From Alphaproteobacteria bacterium (lineage in GTDB: Bacteria; Pseudomonadota; Alphaproteobacteria; Micavibrionales; Micavibrionaceae), in the NCBI GenBank assembly GCA_021776025.1, contig JAJFGR010000003.1, positions 114,174 to 178,173 on the forward strand: 64,000 nucleotides of DNA, written 5' to 3'. This document shows, in pieces, positions 54,978 through 63,817 of this stretch; positions within the stretch are counted from its first letter, which is position 1; every line of letters starts with the position of its first letter. A program made the translations under genes and the position numbers. The notes under the pieces were generated by a model. The model did not search any database. It was not told the origin of the DNA and worked only from the letters and a program-made list of their open reading frames with translations.

Positions 54978-55369
54978 GGATTGCTTTGAGCGACTTAAAA
55001 ATACTACTTGTTGAAGACCAAGATGACGCTCGGGCTATGACGCGTAATATGCTGATGGAGCTAGATATAACGCAGATTTTTGAAGCTTCTGATGGGCGTG
55101 AAGCGCTTAGTTTTCTTGATTCCGCTTTTGATTTTATAGATTTGATTATTTGTGATTGGAACATGCCGGCTATGACCGGTGTTGAGGTGTTGCGGCAGTT
55201 GCGTACCGTTGATTCTTCCATGCCGTTTTTGATGGTGACGGGGCGCAGTGATATGGAATCTATTGTTGAAGCCAAATCCTCGGGTGTGACGGCTTATATC
55301 CGCAAGCCGTTTTCTTCCAAAGAATTAGAGGCTAAGCTCAGGATTGTTCTTTATAAAATGGCGGCTTGA
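54974..55369 (+). CDS. Single-domain response regulator (CheY-like)
   Basis: A 131-residue receiver: acidic residues in LLVEDQDDAR, phospho-acceptor Asp61 in LIICDWNMPAMTGVEVL, Thr in MVTGRSD and Lys111 in YIRKPFSS. No output domain. Its ATG overlaps the kinase stop, so it is probably a direct phospho-partner of that kinase. Confidence 0.9.
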   Translation: MRIALSDLKILLVEDQDDARAMTRNMLMELDITQIFEASDGREALSFLDSAFDFIDLIICDWNMPAMTGVEVLRQLRTVDSSMPFLMVTGRSDMESIVEAKSSGVTAYIRKPFSSKELEAKLRIVLYKMAA

Positions 55370-55432
55370 TTTAGGCGTTTAGGCCCTAATAAGCGTCTTT
55401 GCAGATTCACCTGCTTGTTGTACCTTTAATGC

Positions 55433-56953
55433 ATGAATGCGTGTGATTATGATTTGTGTATTATTGGCGGTGGGATTAATGGGGCAGGCATTGCGCGTGA
55501 TGCAGCGGGGCGCGGCCTTTCTGTCCTTTTGATTGAGGCGGAAGATTTAGCTCAAGGTACGTCCTCGTCCAGTACGAAACTCATCCATGGCGGCTTACGC
55601 TATCTCGAATTTTTTGAATTTAAACTGGTGCGCGAGTCTTTGCGTGAGCGCGAAAACCTTTTGGCGATGGCGCCGCATCTTATTCGACCGCTGGAATTTG
55701 TTTTGCCTCATAATGGACAGCAGCGTCCCTTTTGGATGATCCGTTTGGGGCTGTTTCTTTATGATCATTTGGCAAAGCGTGCGCGATTGAACGGTTCGCG
55801 TGGGGTGAATTTACGTGCCAATGCGCTCGGCGTGCCGCTGGATGATCGTTACTCTAAAGGCTTTGTGTATTCGGATTGTTGGGCGGATGATTCACGGTTG
55901 GTTGTTTTGAACGCAGTTGATGCGGCACAAAAAGGCGCGAAAATTTTAACACGTACAAAATGCACAAAAATTATTGCCCAGAAAGACCATTGGGTTGTGA
56001 ATACGAAAGGGCGGGGTAGTAAAAAATCAGCCTCTTTTACAGCCGCCATGGTGGTGAATGCGGCCGGGCCGTGGGTGCGCGAAGTTATTGATGATTCCGG
56101 GTTGGATTCCCCGGTCAAGCCTGTGCCGAATATTAAGTTGGTTAAGGGGTCGCACATTATTATTCCAAGGGCGTATAAAGGCGAGCAGGCCTACGTTTTA
56201 CAGCAAGATGATGGGCGGATAGTTTTTGTTATTCCTTATGAAGATGAGTACACCTTGGTGGGAACGACTGAAGAAAACTTTGAAGGCAATCTTTATGATC
56301 CGCGCATATCGGATACAGAAATGAATTATCTTTGTAATGCTTATAATATGCATATGGGTGATGAAATATCGCGCGGTGATGTGATTTGGACTTATAGCGG
56401 TGTGCGGCCACTTTATGATGATGGGGAGAGTGAAACGCGGGCCGTGAGCCGCGATTTTGTTTTGTATGAGCATATTGAATCGCGCGCGCCGATGATTTCT
56501 GTTTTTGGTGGGAAGCTTACAACATACCGCGTGCTGGCCGAACAGGTGATGGAGCGTTTGCTGTATCTTGATAATCGTTATATCGAGCCGTGGAGTACAA
56601 AGGCGCCGCTTCCCGGCGGTGGTATTTCCGATGGTGATTTTGAGGCTTTCGTTGAGGATAAATCATGCCTATATCCGTGGTTGCCTGAGGCTTTACTACA
56701 CCGATATGCGCGGGCCTATGGAACGCGGATGGAGCGCTTTTTGGAGGGTGCAAAGTCCCTTGAAAGTTTAGGGGCACATTATGGCGACCATATTTATGAA
56801 GCTGAGATTGTTTATCTGATCCGTTATGAATGGGCACGCGAGGCGGAAGATATTTTGTGGCGACGTTCAAAGCTGGGGATGCATGTTGCTGAGGCGACTG
56901 TTGCGGCGCTTGAAAAGGTCTTGCCGAAGCTGAAAAAAGAGGTGCTAGGATGA
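55433..56953 (+). CDS. glpD: Aerobic glycerol-3-phosphate dehydrogenase
   Basis: A 506-residue FAD enzyme oxidising glycerol-3-phosphate to dihydroxyacetone phosphate and passing electrons to quinone. FAD loop IIGGGINGAGIARDAAGRGLSVLLIEAEDLAQGTSSSSTKLIHGGLRYLE is intact in the first 60 residues. VNAAGPWVREVID, TTEENFEG and GGKLTTYRVLAEQV follow. The stop overlaps glpK by four bases (ATGA). Confidence 0.95.
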   Translation: MNACDYDLCIIGGGINGAGIARDAAGRGLSVLLIEAEDLAQGTSSSSTKLIHGGLRYLEFFEFKLVRESLRERENLLAMAPHLIRPLEFVLPHNGQQRPFWMIRLGLFLYDHLAKRARLNGSRGVNLRANALGVPLDDRYSKGFVYSDCWADDSRLVVLNAVDAAQKGAKILTRTKCTKIIAQKDHWVVNTKGRGSKKSASFTAAMVVNAAGPWVREVIDDSGLDSPVKPVPNIKLVKGSHIIIPRAYKGEQAYVLQQDDGRIVFVIPYEDEYTLVGTTEENFEGNLYDPRISDTEMNYLCNAYNMHMGDEISRGDVIWTYSGVRPLYDDGESETRAVSRDFVLYEHIESRAPMISVFGGKLTTYRVLAEQVMERLLYLDNRYIEPWSTKAPLPGGGISDGDFEAFVEDKSCLYPWLPEALLHRYARAYGTRMERFLEGAKSLESLGAHYGDHIYEAEIVYLIRYEWAREAEDILWRRSKLGMHVAEATVAALEKVLPKLKKEVLG

Positions 56954-58416
56954 GTGAAGGTCAAACATTATTAGCGATTGATCAAGGCACGACAAGCAGC
57001 CGGGCCATTTTGTTTTCTCCGGGTGGCGACGTTTTGGATGTGCAGCAAAAAGAACTGGCCCTTCATTACCCGCAAAAGGGTTGGGTTGAACAAAATCCGG
57101 ATGATATTTGGAATGATACGCGCGAGTGCTGCACAAAAATTTTGGAACAATGCGCAGCGCTGCCTGCGGCAATAGGCATTACCAATCAACGCGAGACAAC
57201 GATCGTTTGGGACCGTGAAACGGGCGTGCCTGTCTATAATGCAATTGTCTGGCAAGACAGGCGTACAGCGGATTACTGCGACGGCCTGAAAGAGCAGGGG
57301 CATGAAGAAATGATCTCCGGCAAAACTGGTTTGCTGCTTGATCCGTATTTTTCCGCCACGAAACTCTCATGGATATTGGACAATGTAGAAGGAGCTCGAG
57401 TTCGCGCCGAAGCTGGCGAGTTGGCGTTTGGTACAGTTGATAGTTTTTTATTGTGGAAGCTGACAGACGGGGCTGTGCACGCAACCGACATTACTAATGT
57501 TTCGCGAACGATGCTTTATAATATTCGCGAGCAAAAATGGGATGAAGAGCTTTTGGAGTTATTTAATATTCCTGCAAGTTTGCTGCCGGAGGTGCGGGAT
57601 AATGTTTCCGATTTTGGCTCTGCATTTGATGGTATTCCTATCGGCGGCATGGCAGGGGATCAACAAGCCGCGCTGATCGGGCAGGGATGTTTGAAACCCG
57701 GCATGGTGAAATCGACCTATGGCACCGGGTGTTTTGCGTTGATGAATATCGGTGAGGCGTTTAAGAAATCAGAAAATCGTCTTTTAATAACAGTGGCTTA
57801 CCGGGTAGGCGGTCAAATAACTTATGCGGTTGAGGGGTCGATCTTTGTGGCCGGTGCGGCGATACAATGGTTGCGCGATGGTCTTGGGCTGTTTGATGAT
57901 GCAGCAGAGAGTGAAGCGCTCGCTACATCTGTTCCTGATAATAACGAGGTGTATTTTGTACCGGCGTTTACTGGATTGGGCGCGCCGTATTGGCGCCCGG
58001 ATGTGCGCGCAACGATTACCGGGATGAGCCGCGAAAGCAATAAAGCGCATGTTGTTCGTGCAGCTTTAGAGGCGCAAGCGTATCAAACGCTCGATCTTAT
58101 TGGCGCGATGGAAAAAGATGGCGGGTATGACGCGGATGTCCTGCGCGCGGATGGTGGTTTAGTGGCGAATGAATTTATGTGTCAGTTTCTGGCTGACATG
58201 CTTCAGCGCCCTGTCGAAGTGCCTAAGGTTGTAGAAACGACTGCGTGGGGTGCGGCTGTTCTTGCAGGGGTGCAGGTGGGCGTGTTTGAAAGTTTGCAAG
58301 CGGCATCAGCGCAATGGCTTGCTGAGCACCGCTATGAGCCGAAAATGGCGGTGAGTGAATGTGAGGCGCTTTATGGTGGATGGAAGAAGGCCGTCGATAC
58401 GTTGCTCAGCAATTAG
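56950..58416 (+). CDS. glpK: Glycerol kinase
   Basis: A 488-residue FGGY kinase phosphorylating glycerol with ATP. LLAIDQGTTSSRAILF opens it; WVEQNPDDIW, TNQRETTIVWDRETGVPVYNAIVWQDRRT, GMAGDQQAALIGQGC, STYGTGCFALMNIG and FTGLGAPYWRPDVRATITGMSR are all family signatures. Coupled to glpD. No glpF or glpR in the window. Confidence 0.96.
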   Translation: MSEGQTLLAIDQGTTSSRAILFSPGGDVLDVQQKELALHYPQKGWVEQNPDDIWNDTRECCTKILEQCAALPAAIGITNQRETTIVWDRETGVPVYNAIVWQDRRTADYCDGLKEQGHEEMISGKTGLLLDPYFSATKLSWILDNVEGARVRAEAGELAFGTVDSFLLWKLTDGAVHATDITNVSRTMLYNIREQKWDEELLELFNIPASLLPEVRDNVSDFGSAFDGIPIGGMAGDQQAALIGQGCLKPGMVKSTYGTGCFALMNIGEAFKKSENRLLITVAYRVGGQITYAVEGSIFVAGAAIQWLRDGLGLFDDAAESEALATSVPDNNEVYFVPAFTGLGAPYWRPDVRATITGMSRESNKAHVVRAALEAQAYQTLDLIGAMEKDGGYDADVLRADGGLVANEFMCQFLADMLQRPVEVPKVVETTAWGAAVLAGVQVGVFESLQAASAQWLAEHRYEPKMAVSECEALYGGWKKAVDTLLSN

Positions 58417-58427
58417 GGCAATAAAAA

Positions 58428-58455
58428 ACCGCCCTTATTGATGAGCGGCTTTTGT
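58428..58455. terminator. Terminator between glpK and the FecR-type gene
   Basis: A-rich start, stem of CCGC(C)CT/GAGCGG around TATTGAT, then TTTTG. It can serve both converging genes. Confidence 0.7.
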
Positions 58456-58469
58456 TTGAATTTTTTAAT

Positions 58470-61058
58470 TTATCCCGGTAAGCCGGTTACGTTTAATGGA
58501 ACGCCTGTTGCTAGGCTTGGGTCCTCAACCAATAACGTTACGTTACCGTCTGAATAGACATCAAAGTTTGTCATTGTCAAGCCGCCGGCATCATCATCAA
58601 GCATTTCATTTTCTTGAATTTTTTGGAAGCTACCAAATCCAAACAAGTCCAACATGTCATCGCCGTCGCGGCGAATGATAAGCGTGTTGTTATGATCTGT
58701 CATTTCTATGACATCTGAAAGGCTAAGTTTAACAGTGGAACCGCCAGACGTGTTTTTTAAATCAAGCCGTTCAATGCCTCTAATATAGGTGTCGTCAACC
58801 AGTCTAAAGTCTAGATTTACGGCACTTCCTTCCAGAGAGAGGGTATCCCCTCTGCCATCCGGCATTACGGCTGGAAGCGACAATAAATTATCATGGCCAC
58901 CATCCATGAAAATAGTAGTTGCGGGGATGGTAGCCATTAAATCCGCTTGCGCGCTGCCACTAGTAAGGTTGATTTTTATAAAGTCATCACCGTCCATCGT
59001 ATGGACCTTGTTATACACATTGTTAAGCTGAACAGTATCGATATCAAAACCACCAACGATTTCGTTATCGGTCGTGCTTGGACCTGAAATGGTGATTTGG
59101 TTCGCATCGTTACCAAGATTGATATAGTTGTTGTTGCTGCCGTTTGAAATGGTGACGATGTCGTTGCCATCACCGGCAAAAATCTCTACGTCTGTTGCAG
59201 GTGATCCGCCGCCAAGGGTAAAGTTGTTTTGGACACCATCTCCACTATAGACATTCGTGGTTTGCGGTGCGTCGATGGAAATAGCTCCTCCGCCTGTTAC
59301 TGGGTTAGTGGCCTGAACCAGATTGAAAGTATAGTCTTGAAAGTTGCCTAGATTGACGTTTCCTGCGATGTCATGAGCTAGAATTTCGATGTTAAACGTG
59401 TTGTCGGCGGTTAATGTCGTTGTGTTGATGGTCAACAGACCGTTTGTGTCGTCAAAGGTCCAGTTGCCGGCGATTTCGGAATTATCGAGGTTGAAAATTG
59501 TTTGTCCGCTAAGCTGGTATGTCAGAACATCGCCTGCGCCCATATCCGTATTGAAAAATTCGAGATCGAAATGGTACGAGAATGTCTGGTTATCGGACAT
59601 AGCAAAGAAAGCATCCGGTGCAATGCTGTCCTGGTCTGGTCCATAAGTGCTTCCAATATGGATCGGCGCGTTATCTGCTACGCCGCCCGTTGGTGGAGGC
59701 GGAGGCGGGTTGTTTGCGTTCGTCTCTTCTGGCGGCGGTGGAGGCGGCGGATGGTTCGGACCTGAGTTTGGACCTGTGCCTCCAGCGCCTGCTGTTGCGG
59801 CTGTGTTTGTGTCCGCACCTTGTGGTTGCGTGCCTGGTGCTGGCGGCGGGTTTAATCCGCCCATGTTTGTGCCCATTGGGTCTGTGCCCATTGTCCCTGT
59901 CGGATGTGGCCCCAATGGTTTTGCTTCGCCTGTTGGGTCCAAAGGCCCATCGAGAGCTTCTTCTCCATTCGGTCCTTCGCCCGTAGGTGGCAAGCCTTTT
60001 CCACCGTCTTGTTCGCCTTGGTCACCAGTGCTTTCGTCGATTGTGCCATCAACTTTAGCGTCATTGTTATGATCAACTGTGCCATCAGCATCAAATTGTT
60101 CGTGCGGACCGTCAGCGGGGCCGCCTTCTTTTGGCTGGTTCACAGCTTCGATTGCATCTGGCGCTTGTTCGGCCATCGCATCATTAATAGATGAGAATAA
60201 TGTTGGTGAAACGTCTGAGACATTCACAAAACGGTCAGCAACTTCCTGCGCTGCCATTCTCCCCATGTTGTGGATTTCACCAGCGGCGTTATCCATTTTG
60301 GCTGTTTCAAATTGCGTGGCCAATGTCATTTCATTGCCATTGTGATCGCGTAGAACAATTGCGCCTTCAACAACGGTGATTTCACCAGTGTCGACATTAC
60401 CAGCAATGATTGTGCCGCGGATACCGATCGAACCGCTTGGTGTGTCAATGCTCACATCGTCCGGGTCATCGCGACCGATAAGGCCTGATGTAAAGACGAA
60501 GACACCCTTAAGAACTGAAAAATTCTGTGTTCCTGCATCCGTTGATGGGTCAAAAACATATTCATCAATGGCGAGACGCGCGTCTTCAGAAACGGCAAAG
60601 CTAGTTTCATCGATGAAGGAAATATTTACGGCGCCATCAGCGTTGGTTTCGATGACATCACCTTGGTAAACAGATGTGCCTTGTGCGATGGGCTCAACAG
60701 TGCCGTCCAAGCGTGTAATTGTTGCTTCGCCGGATACTTCATCAACGGCGCCAACAGGGCTTTCATCGGTAAGGCTGGAATTTTGTGCGAATTGTGCGGG
60801 GCTGCGTGCAAAAGATTCTACGAGCTCAGGGCTTAAAACCAATCCACCGGGGGCAGTGAGATCTGGTGTTTCTGCGGCTGAGAAATAACCTTCTACAGTC
60901 ACGGTTCCTTGTGGCCCATCCAAAACCAGATCGGCGCCATCACGGATCATTGCCGCGTCGCGTATGTAAGATGCATCGGGAAGCTCTACTGCTCCGCCTT
61001 CAACCTGAATGGTGTTTGAACTGTCTGATGGTCCTAATCCGAAGAAATCGTAAGCCAT
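58470..61058 (-). CDS. Giant FecR-domain, RTX-like surface/secreted protein
   Basis: An 862-residue acidic protein without a classical signal peptide. N-terminal part (about 100-260) is a FecR domain (GEATITRLDGTVEPIAQGTSVYQGDVIETNADGAVNISFIDETSFAVSEDARL, then VSIDTPSGSIGIRGTIIAGNVD). A Pro/Gly/Asp-rich region with proline runs follows (about 330-490). A cadherin/dystroglycan-like domain (SDNQTFSYHFDLEFFNTDMGAGDVLTYQLSG) comes next, then Gly/Asp/Asn-rich RTX-like stretches (FAGDGNDIVTISNGSNNNYINLGND) at the C-terminus. Likely a type I secreted adhesin or matrix protein; no secretion genes lie beside it. Confidence 0.8.
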   Translation of the reverse strand: MAYDFFGLGPSDSSNTIQVEGGAVELPDASYIRDAAMIRDGADLVLDGPQGTVTVEGYFSAAETPDLTAPGGLVLSPELVESFARSPAQFAQNSSLTDESPVGAVDEVSGEATITRLDGTVEPIAQGTSVYQGDVIETNADGAVNISFIDETSFAVSEDARLAIDEYVFDPSTDAGTQNFSVLKGVFVFTSGLIGRDDPDDVSIDTPSGSIGIRGTIIAGNVDTGEITVVEGAIVLRDHNGNEMTLATQFETAKMDNAAGEIHNMGRMAAQEVADRFVNVSDVSPTLFSSINDAMAEQAPDAIEAVNQPKEGGPADGPHEQFDADGTVDHNNDAKVDGTIDESTGDQGEQDGGKGLPPTGEGPNGEEALDGPLDPTGEAKPLGPHPTGTMGTDPMGTNMGGLNPPPAPGTQPQGADTNTAATAGAGGTGPNSGPNHPPPPPPPEETNANNPPPPPPTGGVADNAPIHIGSTYGPDQDSIAPDAFFAMSDNQTFSYHFDLEFFNTDMGAGDVLTYQLSGQTIFNLDNSEIAGNWTFDDTNGLLTINTTTLTADNTFNIEILAHDIAGNVNLGNFQDYTFNLVQATNPVTGGGAISIDAPQTTNVYSGDGVQNNFTLGGGSPATDVEIFAGDGNDIVTISNGSNNNYINLGNDANQITISGPSTTDNEIVGGFDIDTVQLNNVYNKVHTMDGDDFIKINLTSGSAQADLMATIPATTIFMDGGHDNLLSLPAVMPDGRGDTLSLEGSAVNLDFRLVDDTYIRGIERLDLKNTSGGSTVKLSLSDVIEMTDHNNTLIIRRDGDDMLDLFGFGSFQKIQENEMLDDDAGGLTMTNFDVYSDGNVTLLVEDPSLATGVPLNVTGLPG

Positions 61059-61289
61059 GTTCCCTGTTCCCCTTGTATATACGCAGTATACCCTAGTTTT
61101 ATTGTTAAATTAATTGTTAATACCCAAAGCCCCCTAATGCGGGCTCTATTACCATATTACAACAAAAAGTCTTAAAAAGTGCTGATCTTTGTGTAAAATT
61201 TTATGTAATTAAGAGTAAAAAGCTGTTTTTTGAGAAAAAGATCAGTGAGCCGGGGTGTTTCTGGCAAGCCTTTGTAATAAAAGTACTTA
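61059..61289. other. Intergenic region upstream of the FecR-type gene
   Basis: AT-rich 230 bases between the start of the FecR-type gene and the stop of the SDR gene, both on the minus strand. It carries the promoter of the FecR-type gene. TTAA tetramers near 61108-61124 are spaced by 8, not 7, so no CtrA box is called. I see no RNA or terminator with confidence. Confidence 0.5.
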
Positions 61290-62075
61290 TCAGGCTGCTG
61301 TCCAGCCGCCATCGATGGGGATATGGCCGCCGGTCATGTTTTGCGCCGCATCCGAGCATAAAAATAAAGTTAATTCTGCTAATTGATCGGTTTCGACGAA
61401 TTTTTTTGTCCATTGGGCTTTGAGCAAAACGTCGTTTATGACTTCATCCTCTGTAATGCCGCGTACCTTGGCTGTATCAGCGATCTGGCCCTCTACTAAG
61501 GGTGTTTTGACGTATCCCGGGCAGATGGCATTTACGGTGACATTATCTTCTGCACATTCAAGGGCGATGGTCTTGGTTAGGCCCATTATTCCATGTTTTG
61601 CAGTTACATATGCGGATTTATACGGCGAGGCTACCAAACCATGCGAGGAGGCGATGTTGATAATGCGCCCCCAGCCTTGTTTCTTCATCAGGGGCAGGGC
61701 ATGGCGAATGGTGTGAAAGGCGCTGCTCATATTGATCGCAATAATGGCGTCCCACTTTTCGGACGGAAAATCCTCCACAGGGGATACGAACTGTATCCCT
61801 GCGTTATTCACAAGGATGTCCACAGAGCCAAATTCGCTGTTTGCCGTTTTAATTAAGTCCTCAATCTCGTCGGGCTTGGTCATATCTGCGCCGTGATAGA
61901 TTGCTTTGATGTCTTTGCTTTCAAGCTCTTTGCCTATATTTTCAATTTCAGCTTCGTCACCAAAACCGTTTATGACAATGTTGACGCCTGCGCCAGCCAG
62001 TCCTTGTGCAATGCCTAAACCAATGCCGCTGGTAGAGCCGGTGATGATTGCTGTTTTGCCTTTGAGATTAGTCAT
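61290..62075 (-). CDS. 3-hydroxybutyrate dehydrogenase-like SDR
   Basis: About 261 aa from ATG at 62075. Short-chain dehydrogenase with NAD loop TGSTSGIGLGIAQGLAGAG, NNAG motif, catalytic Ser in NIASSHGLVAS and YVTAK with Lys. The segments SPYKSAYVTAKHGIMGLTKTIALE, CPGYVKTPLVEGQI and GGHIPIDGGWTA match 3-hydroxybutyrate dehydrogenase, which links PHB breakdown to acetoacetate. It overlaps the end of the CDF gene by eight bases. Confidence 0.88.
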   Translation of the reverse strand: MTNLKGKTAIITGSTSGIGLGIAQGLAGAGVNIVINGFGDEAEIENIGKELESKDIKAIYHGADMTKPDEIEDLIKTANSEFGSVDILVNNAGIQFVSPVEDFPSEKWDAIIAINMSSAFHTIRHALPLMKKQGWGRIINIASSHGLVASPYKSAYVTAKHGIMGLTKTIALECAEDNVTVNAICPGYVKTPLVEGQIADTAKVRGITEDEVINDVLLKAQWTKKFVETDQLAELTLFLCSDAAQNMTGGHIPIDGGWTAA

Positions 62076-62976
62076 GCGTTGCTTCCGCTTCAATGAAAAT
62101 ACGTTTGATATAAGGATGCTCGGCTTTGATTGCTTTGTCGAGAGCGTGGATAATTTTTTCAATTTTGCCGGTTTCTAAATCGTCCTTAAATTCAATGCTG
62201 ATATTGGCGAGGATGAATTCCGGGCCCATATGCAGAGTCAAAACCTCATTCACTTCTTCAATATCCGCGTGTGCATTGGCTAGATTCTCGATACTTTGAA
62301 TTGTTTCCGGGTCAGCGCCTTCACCAATGAGCAAGCCCTTGGTTTCGATTGCTAGCCAAAACGCGGTGGCGCCGAGGATGATACCAATGATAACGGAGGC
62401 CATGCCGTCCCACCAAAGCTGCCCGGTGATTTGCGTTAAGGTAATGCCGATGAAAGCGACGAATAGCCCGAGCATGGCGGCGGAATCTTCGAATAGAACA
62501 ACGAATAAGGTTGGATCCTTTCCACGCTGTACAGCTTTAAGATATCCGAGCTTGCCACGGGCTTTGTCGAATTCTTTGAGGGCGATATACAGTGCGCCGC
62601 CTTCAAAGATCATGGCTAGCCCTAAAACTATATAGTTGATGAGCGGGTTGGAAATTTCGGCAGGGTGGAAGATGTGATGCACGCCTTCATAGATTGAAAT
62701 TCCCGCACCGACCGCGAAAATCAAAATGGCGACGATGAAGCTCCAGAAATAGATTTCTTTACCGTGGCCGAAGGGGAAGCGTTTATCCGCCGGCCTTTTT
62801 GCGGCTTTGAGGCCATACAGAAGTAGCCCCTGATTGCCGGTATCAACCAACGAGTGAATGCCTTCGGAAAACATGGCCGAGCTGCCGGTCATCGAGGCGG
62901 CAATGAATTTTGTGATGGTAATAAGAGTGTTGCCAACAAGCGCGGCGAGAATTACTTTTTTACTTCCTGCAGCCAT
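62068..62976 (-). CDS. Cation diffusion facilitator (CDF) transporter
   Basis: A 302-residue CDF protein exporting divalent metals (Zn, Mn, Fe or Co). TM2 metal motif HSLVDTGNQ (H41/D45), FPFGHGKEIYFWSF and a TM5 motif EDSAAMLG, where Glu-Asp stands in place of the HxxxD of most bacterial members, similar to SLC30A9-like transporters. A C-terminal cytoplasmic domain follows. Start overlaps the stop of the cyclic-nucleotide-binding gene (TAATG). Confidence 0.88.
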   Translation of the reverse strand: MAAGSKKVILAALVGNTLITITKFIAASMTGSSAMFSEGIHSLVDTGNQGLLLYGLKAAKRPADKRFPFGHGKEIYFWSFIVAILIFAVGAGISIYEGVHHIFHPAEISNPLINYIVLGLAMIFEGGALYIALKEFDKARGKLGYLKAVQRGKDPTLFVVLFEDSAAMLGLFVAFIGITLTQITGQLWWDGMASVIIGIILGATAFWLAIETKGLLIGEGADPETIQSIENLANAHADIEEVNEVLTLHMGPEFILANISIEFKDDLETGKIEKIIHALDKAIKAEHPYIKRIFIEAEATHD

Positions 62977-63374
62977 TATATCAGTGCGATATCCATAAAT
63001 TCACGGGTTTCGCTTTTGAGCAGCGCTTCGTTGGTGGCTTTTAATCTCGCCATCAACATCTGGAGGAGGGCGCGGATAATGGGATCTGCATCGCCGAGCA
63101 TATTGCTTAAGGCTGCAGGCGTGATGACATAGAGTTCGCAATCTTCAAGTGCATCAACATTGGCCCCATAAGCCTCGCCGTTAAAAATTGCGCTTTCGCC
63201 AAAGATTTCATCTTCCCCGAGTTCCGCCAAATCGACAATCTTTGTGCCGTCTTCAAGGTAAATTTTCACGCGTCCGGACAAAATCATGTAAGCCTTATCA
63301 GAGGGATCACCCTGGGTGACGATGCGTTCGCCTGTTTTGCTTTTTATAATTTGAAGATCGTCGGCAATGGCCAT
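62976..63374 (-). CDS. Cyclic nucleotide-binding domain protein
   Basis: A 132-residue protein that is essentially one CNB fold: GERIVTQGDPSDKAYMILSGRVKIYLEDG, ELGEDEIFGESAIFNGEAYGANVDALEDCELYVI. The phosphate-binding cassette FGESAIFNGEAYGANV lacks the usual R-A-A/T motif, so nucleotide specificity is uncertain. No DNA-binding domain. It heads an operon with the CDF and SDR genes. Confidence 0.86.
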   Translation of the reverse strand: MAIADDLQIIKSKTGERIVTQGDPSDKAYMILSGRVKIYLEDGTKIVDLAELGEDEIFGESAIFNGEAYGANVDALEDCELYVITPAALSNMLGDADPIIRALLQMLMARLKATNEALLKSETREFMDIALI

Positions 63375-63524
63375 TGTCTATTTCCCTTTTTGCATGATCT
63401 TAATCGGTTTTATGAGGGGAATAAAGAGGGGAATGGTGCCCGGGGAGGGCGTCTTCTGGAAAGTGCCTGCTCATAACTAATTGAAACCATTGCATATATA
63501 TTTTGTGTAAACTTACCTATTCTC

Positions 63525-63758
63525 TTAATGTGTATCAATTTGTGTATCAATACGTGTATCAATTTGTGTATTAGTTGAGATACGAATTGCACGTTCCAAT
63601 GTACTTTCTGCATTGGCCCTTTTCAACAACTCATTTTCAAGGCGTTCAAAGATTGGAAGGTAAATATCGCCGTACTTTTCAATGATATTGGCGTATTTTA
63701 GATATGCTTTTTGTATATCTTCCGTAGTGACTGTTGAAGCTTGGTTCTTTGCACTCAT
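63525..63758 (-). CDS. Small protein with repeat-encoded tail, unknown function
   Basis: A 77-residue protein with AGGTGA 3 bases before ATG. Helical core (EDIQKAYLKYANIIEKYGDIYLPIFERLENELLKRA) and a C-terminal TNTQIDTRIDTQIDTH produced by 12-base tandem repeats. No family recognised. It lies next to an IS30 fragment. Confidence 0.55.
   Translation of the reverse strand: MSAKNQASTVTTEDIQKAYLKYANIIEKYGDIYLPIFERLENELLKRANAESTLERAIRISTNTQIDTRIDTQIDTH
63529..63576 (-). repeat. Four 12-base tandem repeats
   Basis: Units TGTGTATCAATT, TGTGTATCAATA, CGTGTATCAATT, TGTGTATTAGTT form the 3' end of the small gene above, encoding an IDT-type four-residue repeat. Twelve bases keep the frame, so copy number can vary without breaking the gene. 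Confidence 0.8.
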
Positions 63759-63817
63759 TACTCACCTGACACAGTTATTCTTATATTTACCATAGTATAG
63801 TGTCGGGCGTTAATGAA

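Noticed and set aside
59647..60072. 141-aa Gly/Pro-rich frame opposite the FecR-type gene
   Set aside because: It mirrors the proline-run region; the FecR frame has clear domains.
61104..61125. CtrA box upstream of the FecR-type gene
   Set aside because: TTAA tetramers are spaced by 8 or 3 bases, not 7.
63529..63576. Possible CRISPR-like short repeats
   Set aside because: Units are 12 bases with no spacers, and lie within a coding frame.
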